Assembly: GCA_016180705.1 (NCBI GenBank)
Contig: JACPAU010000272.1
Span: 1 to 5,469 of the forward strand
Origin: Candidatus Methylomirabilota bacterium
Lineage (GTDB): Bacteria > Methylomirabilota > Methylomirabilia > Methylomirabilales > JACPAU01
Length of the DNA: 5,469 nucleotides
Direction: 5' to 3'
Every line of letters starts with the position of its first letter. Within the stretch, counting starts at the first letter, position 1. The notes below the pieces were generated by a model. That model ran no database searches, was not told the origin of the DNA, and saw nothing but the letters and a program-made list of their open reading frames with translations. Shown one piece after another: positions 1 to 5,469 of this stretch. The position numbers and the translations under genes are program-made.

Positions 1-2495
1 GAGCGGCGCCGCGTCCCTGGGCGAGGGGCCGACGCCGCCCTCGTCGGTGAGTTCCGCCCCGAGGTCCACGTATCCGCCCTCGCCCGGCCCCTCGTCCTGG
101 GCCACCTTGAAGACAGGGGTGACGTCGGCCGACGACGGCTGATAGGAGGCGGGGCGGCGCGCGGCGGCCGGCGGCGCCGGCGGGCGGGCCCTCCTGACCT
201 CGGCGGGCGGGGGCGGCTCCTCCGGGAGTTCCACTACCGGCCCTGCCCGCTCCTCGGTCTCCTCCTCGACGCCGGCGAACGAGACCTCGGCGCTGGGGGC
301 CGCCACCGGGCGGGCCCGCAACCCCTCGAGCCGCCGCCGGGCCTCGGCGTTCTTCGGCTCCGCCTTCAGGATGCGCTGCAGGATCTCCCGGGCCTCCTCC
401 ACCATCTCCTGCTGGATGAAAAAGTCTGCCTCGGCCAGCTCCTGCTCGACCGTCCCGCCCGCCACGGTCTCCGGGAGCCCGAGCGCCTCCTCGAGGGGTT
501 CGACCTGGACCGCTTCCTCGGGCGCGGCGACCTCGACCTCTGCCGGCGGGGCCGCCGGGCGCTTGGGTACCGCCGCAGGCTTCTTCGCCGGCGCCGCGGG
601 CCGGGCGGCCTTCCCCGCGAGGCGGTCGAGCGCCTCCCGGGCCTCCGCGCTGCCCGGGTCCAGCTTCAGGCAGGCCTCCACCTCAGCGGCGGCCTGCTTG
701 GTGTTCCCCTGGCTGGCGAGGATCGAGGCGATGCTGAGGCCCTCCTTCACCGCCTGGTCCGCGAGATTCCGGTCGAGGTAGATACCCTGGAGGCGCCGCC
801 GGGCCGTGAGGTTTTTCGGGGACATGGACAGGGCCTGCTGGAGGTGCTCGATCGCCTTGTCCACCAGACCGTACTTGAGGTACACATCCGCTTTGGCCAG
901 GTGGTCGCTGACCTGTGTGTCCTCCTCCTCCGCCGCCTCGACCGGGCTCGGCGCCCCGACCACCTCCAGCGTGAGGTCGCCCTCGGCCGGCACCGCCGCC
1001 GGGGCCTCCTCCCCGAGCGTGAGCAGGCCGGCGGTCGCGCCCCCCTCCTCGCTGCTTTCCATCCCCAGAAGGACCTGCTCGGCCTCCTGCGCGATGGCCC
1101 CCGCGTCCAGGCCGCTCTCCTGCGCCGTCTCCGTGAGGTCGAAGGCGACCTCCTGCGTTCCCCCGCCTAATTCTTTTTCCAGTTTCGCCGCGAAGGCTCG
1201 CGCGTCCTCGGCGGCGTCCTCTTCCAGGGTGATGGCCCCGGCGTCATCCGGCGCCGCCTCGGAAGCCCCTTCCTCCCCTCCCGCCAGGTCCACCAGGCCC
1301 GGCTCCAACTCGACGGGGGCGGGGGGCGGGTTCACCCGGACCGTTGCGGCCGGCGCGGCCGCAGGCCGGGCTGCCGCCGGTGCGGCCGGCAGCGCTCCCG
1401 AGAGGGCCGCAACCTTGTCGGCGGCATCGCTGGCCTCCGGGTCCAGGGCCTGAAGGCTCTTGTACGCCTCAAGGGCCTCGGCCCGCTTGCCCTGCTTCTC
1501 CAGGGCCTGCCCGAGCCCGCGGTAGGCGCCCGGGAGGGCGGCGCTGTCCTTGAGCCCCTTGAGGGTCTCCACCAGCGCCGCGTGGTAGTGGACTTCGCCG
1601 GGCGACTTCTTCACCAGGTGTTGGAGGAGCCGGGTCACCTCGGCAGCCTTGCCCGCCTTCGCCGCGGGCCCTACCGCCTGGCGGACCTCCTCCGCCACCC
1701 GGGCCGGGTCCCCTTGCTCCGCCGCTAACGCGGCGAGGCCGAGGCGGACCTCCCAGCGGCCGCTGTCCAGGCGCAGGGCCTTCGTGTAGGCCTCCAGGGC
1801 CCGCTTCGCATCCCGGACGGCGCGGAAGCCGTCGCCGAGGGCGGTCCAGACGTCGGCGTCGTCGGGAGCCTGGCCGGCAGCGGCCCGGAGGGCCTGCGCG
1901 GCTTCCGGGGAGCTGGCCTTGGCGAGCAGGCGGGCCAGGCCGAGGTGGGCCTCGAAGGAATTAGGGTTGATCTGGAGCATCCGCCGGTAGATCTTCTGGG
2001 CCTCGGCGTTCTGCCCCGCGGCCAGGCACTGCTCGACGGTCAGGTGCTCGCCGCCACATTGCCGGGGTCCAGGGTGACGACCTTCTGGTAGACCGTCAGG
2101 GCCTCTTTCATGTTCCCGGCCCGGCTGCACTGCTCCGCGATGAGGAGGAGCTGCTGTTTGGCTTCCCCCACCAGGCCCTGTTCGGCGTACAGGTCCGCGC
2201 AGTGCATTTGCGCCGGGAGGTTCCCGGAGTCCAGCTTGATGACCTTCTTGTAAACGGCCGTGGCCTTGGCGGCGAACCCGTCCTTCCGGTAGGCATCCCC
2301 CAGGCGCATGTACTGGGTGATCGCCTCAGCCTTGTTGCCGGTCCGGGCGTACAGGTCCCCGAGCGTGTTGAGGACGTTCAGGTCGTTGGGATCGGCCTTG
2401 AGGACGCTCTGGTACTCGGTGATGGCCTTATCGAGCCGGCCCTGCTGGGTGTAACTGAGGGCGGTCTGGAGAGCCTTCCGTTTGTCGAAGGGCAT
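1..2495 (-). CDS. Large TPR-repeat protein, partial at the window edge and apparently frameshifted near 2040-2056
   Basis: This is a tetratricopeptide-repeat scaffold protein of unknown specific role; TPRs generally mediate protein-protein contacts. The start is ATG at 2495, chosen because an AAGGAG Shine-Dalgarno lies 4 bases upstream; an in-frame TTG further up has no such support. Residues 1-149 hold about four helical TPR units (LDKAITEYQ, LGDLYARTG, ADLYAEQGL, and an xLDPGN pattern ending a unit). The frame then stops at 2040-2042, but the next frame is open from about 2055 to base 1 and carries more TPRs (for example QKIYRRMLQINPN and GALEAYTKAL-like units), then Pro/Ala-rich and acidic linkers alternating with two near-identical TPR modules. 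About 680 residues are visible after the break, and the C-terminus lies outside the window. There is no signal peptide or membrane segment in the visible part, so it is probably cytoplasmic. It sits 59 bases downstream of the lipM-like gene, possibly in the same transcript. The TPR identity is certain; the function is unknown. Confidence 0.88.
328..453 (-). repeat. Internal TPR-like module, copy 2
   Basis: This is the second copy of the module. It begins TVEQELAEADFFIQQEMV and ends PKNAEARRRL. It follows an Ala/Pro/Glu-rich linker and is followed by a long Pro/Ala/Glu-rich, probably disordered stretch leading to a YVDLGAEL segment at the window edge. The arrangement of linker then module suggests duplication of a linker-TPR unit, and further copies may lie beyond base 1. 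Confidence 0.8.
790..918 (-). repeat. Internal TPR-like module, copy 1
   Basis: This is one of two related modules of about 42 residues inside the TPR protein. It begins TQVSDHLAKADVYLKYGLV and ends PKNLTARRRL. The LAxAD, VxxA and PKNxxARRRL positions match copy 2 at 328-453 without gaps. It is preceded by a Glu-rich linker (EEED) and followed by another TPR hairpin. Confidence 0.8.
2040..2056 (-). other. Frame break inside the TPR gene (apparent deletion)
   Basis: On the minus strand the frame used from 2495 reads LDPGNVAAST and stops at 2042-2040. The frame one base over reads GEHLTVEQCLAAGQNAEA and continues open to base 1. The preceding repeat runs NLPAQMHCADLYAEQGLVGE and then AKQQLLLIAEQC. 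By comparison, the broken repeat jumps from NVAA almost directly to EHLTVEQC. About 16-18 residues of helix are therefore missing, and the frame offset requires a loss of 3n+1 bases. The junction falls in a GGCGGCG run. Confidence 0.8.
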
Positions 2496-2499
2496 ACGA

Positions 2500-2505
2500 C
2501 TCCTT
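2500..2505 (-). promoter_or_regulatory. Ribosome binding site of the TPR gene
   Basis: AAGGAG on the minus strand ends 4 bases before the ATG at 2495. It decides the start in favour of MPFDKRKALQ over the TTG at 2561. The spacer between the lipM-like stop and this ATG is 59 bases and shows no convincing promoter or terminator hairpin. Confidence 0.75.
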
Positions 2506-2554
2506 GGCGGGCTTGCCGCGAAGGGCCGAAATCTCGAGAATTGGCACCGCGAGC

Positions 2555-3397
2555 CTAGCAAACGCGTTGAGGGGTGTCAAGGCGGGAAGCCGGTATCTGC
2601 TGGTGTTTATTCCACTCGGGGCGGGCGTATCGCCCTTGGGAGAGGGCGGCGGCGGCCTCCGCCTCCGCCCGGGAGGGGAGCGTCTCGGGAAGGGGGTGTC
2701 CCAGCGCCTCCTCGAAGCCCTGCCGCAGGGCTTCTTCGACCCGGACGGGGGGAGGGCGTCCCCCGAGGAGCGCCGCCAGGGTGACGATCGAGTCCGTCCA
2801 GTCCCGGAAGGCCGGGCGCCGGAGCGCCGGCAGCGCCGCCTCCCACACCGCCGGCTCCAGGTCCACCAGGACCGACCCGTGCTGGAGGACGGCGCCCCGG
2901 AGCCTCCGCTGGGCCGAGCCCACCAGTTTCCGTCCCCCCACGGCAAGCTCGAAGCGGGATGTCGCGAGGAAGCAGACGCTGCTCACCGGCCCCCGACCCG
3001 AAGCGCCGCGGCGGAGATCGGCCCGCACCCCGAGGCGCCGGAGCCCCAGGAGCAGTCCCCGGCTGATCCTCCGGTAGTCCTCCTGGACGCCCCCGGGACC
3101 GAAGAAGTCCTCCGGGAATGCCACCGCGTAGGTGAGTTCGTGCTGGTGCAGGACCGCCCGGCCCCCCGTCATCCGGCGCACGACGCCGACCCCCAACCGG
3201 CGACACGCCTCGAGATCCACCGCCCCGGCGAGGGGTTGGGCGTAGCCGACCGAGACCGTCGGCGGGTCCCAGGCGTACAGGCGCAGAACCGGCCCACCCT
3301 CGCCCCGCGCGCAGGAGAGAGCCAGGGCCTCGTCCAATCCCATGTTGAGGGGGCCGGGGAGGGCCCCCGAGCGGATGCACCGCCAGATCGGCCTCAC
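2555..3397 (-). CDS. lipM: LipM-like octanoyltransferase (biotin/lipoate protein ligase fold)
   Basis: This is predicted to move an octanoyl group from octanoyl-ACP to a lysine of a lipoyl domain (GcvH in Bacillus), the first step of lipoic acid assembly in the cytoplasm. The 280 residues are close to the roughly 278 of Bacillus LipM. The N-terminus has the NMGLDEAL motif (18-25). The acyl-binding loop RRMTGGRAVLH spans 74-84. CFLATSRFEL (142-151) carries Cys142, placed like the catalytic Cys of LipM, and is followed by GGRKLVGSAQRR with Lys157 and then LQHGS (171-175). The protein ends soon after a PEWN motif typical of the family. LplA-type ligases lack this Cys and need ATP, so I prefer LipM over LplA; a ligase remains possible. 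The start is GTG at 3397, overlapping the stop of the CoA-transferase by four bases (GTGA), with GGAGG 7 bases upstream, so translational coupling is likely. No lipA or gcvH is visible nearby. Confidence 0.85.
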   Translation of the reverse strand: MRPIWRCIRSGALPGPLNMGLDEALALSCARGEGGPVLRLYAWDPPTVSVGYAQPLAGAVDLEACRRLGVGVVRRMTGGRAVLHQHELTYAVAFPEDFFGPGGVQEDYRRISRGLLLGLRRLGVRADLRRGASGRGPVSSVCFLATSRFELAVGGRKLVGSAQRRLRGAVLQHGSVLVDLEPAVWEAALPALRRPAFRDWTDSIVTLAALLGGRPPPVRVEEALRQGFEEALGHPLPETLPSRAEAEAAAALSQGRYARPEWNKHQQIPASRLDTPQRVC

Positions 3398-4522
3398 ACG
3401 ACCCCCTCCCGCCGGAGCCCCTCCACCTCCGGCGGCTCGAGCCCGAGCACCTCCCCCAGCACCTCCTCCGTATGCTCGCCGAGGCGGGGGGGCGGGCGGC
3501 GGATCCGGGGCGGGGAGCCGGCGACCGTGAACGGAATCCCGAGGGGGGTCGGCCAGGACTTCCGCCACCGTGTTCACGGGCCCGCAAGGCAGGCCGGCCG
3601 CCTCGAGGCGCCCGAGCCAGACCGCCGTCGGCTGCGCGGCGAAGCGCGCCCCCAGGAGGGCCACCAGGCGCTCCCGGTTCCGGATCCGGTCGGCGTTCGT
3701 GGCGTAATCCGGATGCACCGCCCACGCGGGCTCGCCGAGCACCTGGCAGAAGCTCCGCCACAAATTATCATTAGCGATCGCGACGTTCAGGTGCCCGTCG
3801 GCGGTCGCGAACGTCTGGTACGGGACGATGTTCGGGTGGGCGTTCCCCCACCGCCCCGGCGTCTCGCCCGAGACCAGGTAGTTGCTCGCCGCATTGACCA
3901 GCAGGGCCACCGCCGCCTGCAGGAGCGAGGTCTCCACCTCCTCCCCGCGGCCCGTCCGCTCCCGCCGGTGGAGCGCCGCCAGGACGAGGCCGGTGAGGAG
4001 CAGGCCCGCCACGACGTCCACCACCGCCACGCCGACCTTGGTAGGGGGGCCGTCGGGCCAGCCGGTGATGCTCATCAGTCCCCCGACCCCCTGCGCGATG
4101 AAGTCGTAGCCGGGCTTCGCCGCCCCCGGTCCCGTCGAGCCGTAGGCGGTGACCGACGCGTAGATGAGGCGCCCGTTGAGCCGGGCGGCCTCTGCGTAGC
4201 CGAGCCCCAGGCGGGCGAGGGTCCCGGGCCGGAAGTTCTGGAGGAGGATGTCCGAAGCCTGCGCGAGCCGTCCGAGGAGGGCGAGGCCGCGGGCGTCCTT
4301 CAGATTCAGGGTGAGACTCCGCTTGTTCCGGTTGATGGCGAGGAAGTAGGCGCTCTCGCCCCGGGTGAAGGGAGGGCCCCACGTGCGGGTCTCGTCGCCG
4401 ACGCCGGGCTGCTCGACCTTCAGGACGTCGGCCCCAAGGTCCCCGAGCAGCATGGAGCAGATCGGGCCGGCGAGGACCCGGGAGAGGTCGAGGACGCGGA
4501 GCCCCGCGAGCGGCCCGGGCAT
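3394..4522 (-). CDS. Class III CoA-transferase (CaiB/BaiF family), apparently frameshifted near its C-terminus
   Basis: Family III enzymes move CoA between carboxylic acids through an aspartyl-CoA intermediate; the substrate cannot be read from the sequence. The N-terminus PLAGLRVLDLSRVLAGP (4-20), then LLGDLGADVLKVE, NRNKRSLTLNLK (64-75) and LLQNFRPGTLARLGL are standard family blocks. Asp169 in VGVAVVDVVAG occupies the position of the catalytic Asp169 of formyl-CoA transferase. Residues 1-326 are in one frame, ending at VLADP. The conserved tail (RRPPPRLGEHTEEVLGEVLG to the TGA at 3396-3394) is in another frame. Visible parts total about 376 residues against roughly 390-410 for the family. 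The ATG at 4522 overlaps the HPr stop by one base (TGATG), with GGGGAG 8 bases upstream. If the lesion is real, the enzyme is probably inactive or altered; if it is an assembly error, the gene is intact. Confidence 0.9.
3403..3410 (-). promoter_or_regulatory. Ribosome binding site of the lipM-like gene, inside the CoA-transferase 3' end
   Basis: GGGAGGGG on the minus strand contains GGAGG with 7 bases to the GTG at 3397. It supports the GTG start that overlaps the upstream stop, rather than translation only as a fusion with the CoA-transferase. Confidence 0.65.
3541..3550 (-). other. Frame break inside the CoA-transferase gene (apparent deletion)
   Basis: On the minus strand GAC CCC CCT C marks the point where the VLADP frame ends being family-like and the TPLGIPFTVAG frame begins. 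Homologues normally have, after ADP, a stretch of the kind xVxxRGMVxEVxHP, which is absent here. The frames differ such that a loss of 3n+2 bases is needed; I estimate 15-25 missing residues. The junction is a run of six C bases. Confidence 0.8.
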
Positions 4523-4800
4523 CACTCGCGCTCCCCGAACCGCCCCTCCACGAGGGCGGCCAGCGCGGCTACCGCCTGCTCCGCCATCTCCCCGCGGGCC
4601 AGGAGCCGGATGCGCTTGCCCCGGGACGCGCCGAGCGTGAGCAGGCCGAGGAGGCTCTTGCCGTCCACCGCCGCGCCGTCCAGCTCCACCGTGACCTCCG
4701 CCCGATAGCGCCCGGCGACCCTCGTGAAGGCTGCGGCCGCCCGCGCGTGCAGCCCGAGCCGGTTCCGGATCTCGAGTTCGCGGACCACCTCGCCCGTCAC
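4522..4800 (-). CDS. ptsH: HPr, phosphocarrier protein of the PTS
   Basis: HPr accepts phosphate from EI-P on a histidine and passes it to EIIA proteins in the cytoplasm. The 92 residues match the family (about 85-90). The active-site motif NRLGLHARAA spans 13-22, with His18 and Arg20. The usual Pro after HAR is Ala here, a variation I consider tolerable. Ser49 in GKSLLGLLTLG (47-57) corresponds to Ser46, the site used by HPr kinase/phosphorylase, and the surrounding residues resemble the Gram-positive KSIMGVMSLG pattern; regulation by HprK is plausible but no hprK is in the window. The start is GTG at 4800, supported by a GGAGGAGG site 5 bases upstream; there is no better ATG. The stop overlaps the CoA-transferase start as TGATG, indicating coupled translation. 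No EI gene follows, which is unusual for ptsH. Confidence 0.94.
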   Translation of the reverse strand: MTGEVVRELEIRNRLGLHARAAAAFTRVAGRYRAEVTVELDGAAVDGKSLLGLLTLGASRGKRIRLLARGEMAEQAVAALAALVEGRFGERE

Positions 4801-4802
4801 GC

Positions 4803-4810
4803 CCTCCTCC
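4803..4810 (-). promoter_or_regulatory. Ribosome binding site of ptsH
   Basis: GGAGGAGG on the minus strand has two overlapping GGAGG cores; the farther one leaves 5 bases before the GTG at 4800. It fixes the GTG start and lies at the end of the purine-rich part of the spacer. Confidence 0.75.
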
Positions 4811-4825
4811 CCCGCGGCGCCGCGC
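4810..4825. repeat. 16-base direct repeat with palindromic core, copy 1
   Basis: CCCCGCGGCGCCGCGC. The inner 12 bases CGCGGCGCCGCG (4813-4824) are a perfect palindrome. The identical 16-mer recurs 62 bases further right. It may simply reflect the GC-rich composition. Confidence 0.6.
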
Positions 4826-4871
4826 CTTCTCTCCCCCCTTCCCCCTCCCGCCTGCCGCCCCCGGCGCGGCT

Positions 4872-4887
4872 CCCCGCGGCGCCGCGC
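4872..4887. repeat. 16-base direct repeat with palindromic core, copy 2
   Basis: Identical to the copy at 4810-4825, with the 12-base palindrome at 4875-4886. It lies inside the larger CCGGCG/CGCCGG inverted repeat of the spacer. Confidence 0.6.
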
Positions 4888-4941
4888 GCACCCGCTCCGC
4901 GCACGCCGGAGAGCCTGGGGGAGGCGGGAGGCGGGCGGGAC

Positions 4942-5367
4942 TCAGGCGGGATCGGCGGGCCCGGCGGCCTTCTTGGCCAAGAAGTCGCTGGCGACCAGGA
5001 TGTTCTTCTGGCCGTACGTGCTCAGGCGGTCGGCGAGCTCCCGGAGCGGCAGGCCTTCCCGGAGGGACGGAAGCTTGATCAGCATCGGGAGGTTCACCCC
5101 CGTGACCACCTCCACCGCTCCCTTCTCCAGGAAGGAGAGCCCGAGGTTGCTCGGGGTCCCGCCGAACATGTCGGTCAGGATCAGGACCCCCGCCCCGGTG
5201 CTCACCCGCTTGATCGCGGCCTCGATCTTGCTGCGCGCCCGCTCGATCTTCTCGGCCGCGTCAATGGTCACCGCCTCGGCCCGCTCGATCCGCCCCACGA
5301 TCTCCTGGGCGGTCCGGAGCAGCTCCGTCCCCACCTGCCCGTGGGTTACCACGATGACGCCGACCAT
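4942..5367 (-). CDS. PTS EIIA component, mannose/sorbose family
   Basis: EIIA of this family takes phosphate from HPr on a histidine and normally passes it to EIIB for sugar uptake, or acts as a regulator in organisms without the rest of the transporter. The 141 residues match a stand-alone IIA domain (about 135). VGVIVVTHGQVG (2-13) places His9 where the phosphorylated His10 of E. coli ManX lies. LTDMFGGTPSN (64-74) includes Asp66, matching the conserved active-site Asp67, and GVNLPML (90-96) is another family block. The C-terminus has a short Ala/Pro tail. The start is ATG at 5367 with GGAGG 7 bases upstream. The next gene is ptsH, 141 bases on; no EIIB, EIIC or EIID is visible, which favours a regulatory PTS. 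The symbol is left blank because the sugar, if any, is unknown. Confidence 0.93.
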   Translation of the reverse strand: MVGVIVVTHGQVGTELLRTAQEIVGRIERAEAVTIDAAEKIERARSKIEAAIKRVSTGAGVLILTDMFGGTPSNLGLSFLEKGAVEVVTGVNLPMLIKLPSLREGLPLRELADRLSTYGQKNILVASDFLAKKAAGPADPA

Positions 5368-5469
5368 CGCCCGCCCTCCGGCTGCCGCCCGCCCGGGGTG
5401 AGCCGCGACGCAGCCCTGTCTGGGTATCGGGCGGAGGAGCGGCTCGCCCCGGGAAGAGGGCGGCGGCTC
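5368..5469 (-). other. Leader upstream of the EIIA gene, no recognisable gene
   Basis: All three minus-strand frames are free of stop codons over these 102 bases, so the end of an upstream gene overlapping the EIIA start cannot be excluded, but no frame resembles a family I know (RapZ and HPr kinase, the common neighbours, are not evident). The only signal is the GGAGG at 5375-5379 that serves the EIIA start. Confidence 0.4.

Larger units (their letters stand above)
4801..4941 (-). other. Spacer between the EIIA and HPr genes, extremely GC-rich, with purine tract and palindromic repeats
   Basis: This 141-base gap is the only long spacer between genes in an otherwise tight cluster. No reading frame in it resembles a protein. 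On the transcript strand it has an all-purine run of 25 bases (4825-4849) made of several G tracts, and two copies of a 16-base direct repeat with a palindromic core. A CCGGCG ... CGCCGG inverted repeat spans about 4861-4909 and could fold. It could be a 5' leader, a weak terminator or a processing site; there is no U-tract after any hairpin, so an intrinsic terminator is not supported. Confidence 0.5.

Noticed and set aside
371..1453. Plus-strand open frames opposite the TPR gene
   Set aside because: The translations are Ser/Ala-rich low-complexity sequence, and the opposite strand encodes clear TPR repeats across the whole stretch.
1..1980. A separate second gene restarting at the ATG at 1980
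   Set aside because: The TPR sequence upstream of that ATG in the same frame (VEQCLAAGQNAEAQKIYRR) belongs to the same repeat, so a broken single gene explains the data better than two genes.
2541..2560. TTGGCAC sequence resembling a sigma-54 -24 element
   Set aside because: It is on the plus strand, where no gene follows, and the expected TTGC element at the right distance is absent.
2504..4708. Plus-strand open frame of 734 codons
   Set aside because: It lies opposite the CoA-transferase and lipM-like genes. Its translation is Arg/Pro/Gly-rich without any recognisable domain. Long antisense open frames are expected at this GC content.
4523..4891. N-terminal extension of the CoA-transferase upstream of 4522
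   Set aside because: The frame is open but reads Arg/Gly-rich sequence through HPr in the wrong frame. The ATG at 4522 gives the exact family N-terminus and overlaps the HPr stop.
4861..4909. Intrinsic terminator after the EIIA gene
   Set aside because: The inverted repeat is strong but imperfect, and no T-tract follows on the minus strand.
4724..5401. Plus-strand open frame of 225 codons opposite the EIIA gene
   Set aside because: It is a mirror of the EIIA gene and the spacer, with no family resemblance and no ribosome binding site tied to it.

Overview
The window is very GC-rich (clearly around or above 70% by eye) and all five genes I can support lie on the minus strand, so it reads from right to left. 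High GC, an orphan mannose-family PTS EIIA next to HPr, a LipM-type octanoyltransferase and a large TPR protein with Pro/Ala-rich linkers suggest an uncultured high-GC bacterium, such as Candidatus Rokubacteria/Methylomirabilota (NC10) or a deltaproteobacterial/myxobacterial relative. That placement is an inference with low confidence.

Layout in transcription order. 5368-5469 is a leader with no recognisable gene. 4942-5367 encodes an EIIA of the mannose PTS family (phospho-His9). A GC-rich, repeat-bearing spacer of 141 bases (4801-4941) follows. 4522-4800 encodes HPr (phospho-His18, regulatory Ser49), starting at GTG. Its stop overlaps by one base the start of a class III (CaiB/BaiF) CoA-transferase gene (3394-4522), whose own stop overlaps by four bases the GTG start of a LipM-like octanoyltransferase (2555-3397). 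After 59 bases comes a long TPR-repeat gene (start 2495) that runs off the left edge of the window. 1-2495 is therefore coding throughout, although no single reading frame covers it.

Two of the five genes are broken in the given sequence. Near 3541-3550 the CoA-transferase leaves its frame, loses an estimated 15-25 residues, and its conserved C-terminus resumes in another frame. Near 2040-2056 the TPR gene does the same, losing an estimated 16-18 residues of one repeat. The CoA-transferase lesion also places that gene in frame with the downstream octanoyltransferase, giving an open frame of 655 codons that looks like a fusion protein but is best read as an artefact of the frameshift. Whether the two lesions are real mutations or assembly errors cannot be decided from the sequence alone.

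Functionally, EIIA and HPr without a visible EIIB, EIIC or EIID look like a regulatory phosphorelay rather than a sugar importer. The tight overlaps from HPr through the CoA-transferase to the octanoyltransferase imply co-translation of a PTS signalling protein with two acyl-group metabolism enzymes. I see no mobile element, CRISPR array, RNA gene or clear promoter. No evidently new biological system is present; the most notable points are the paired lesions, the gene context and the spacer.
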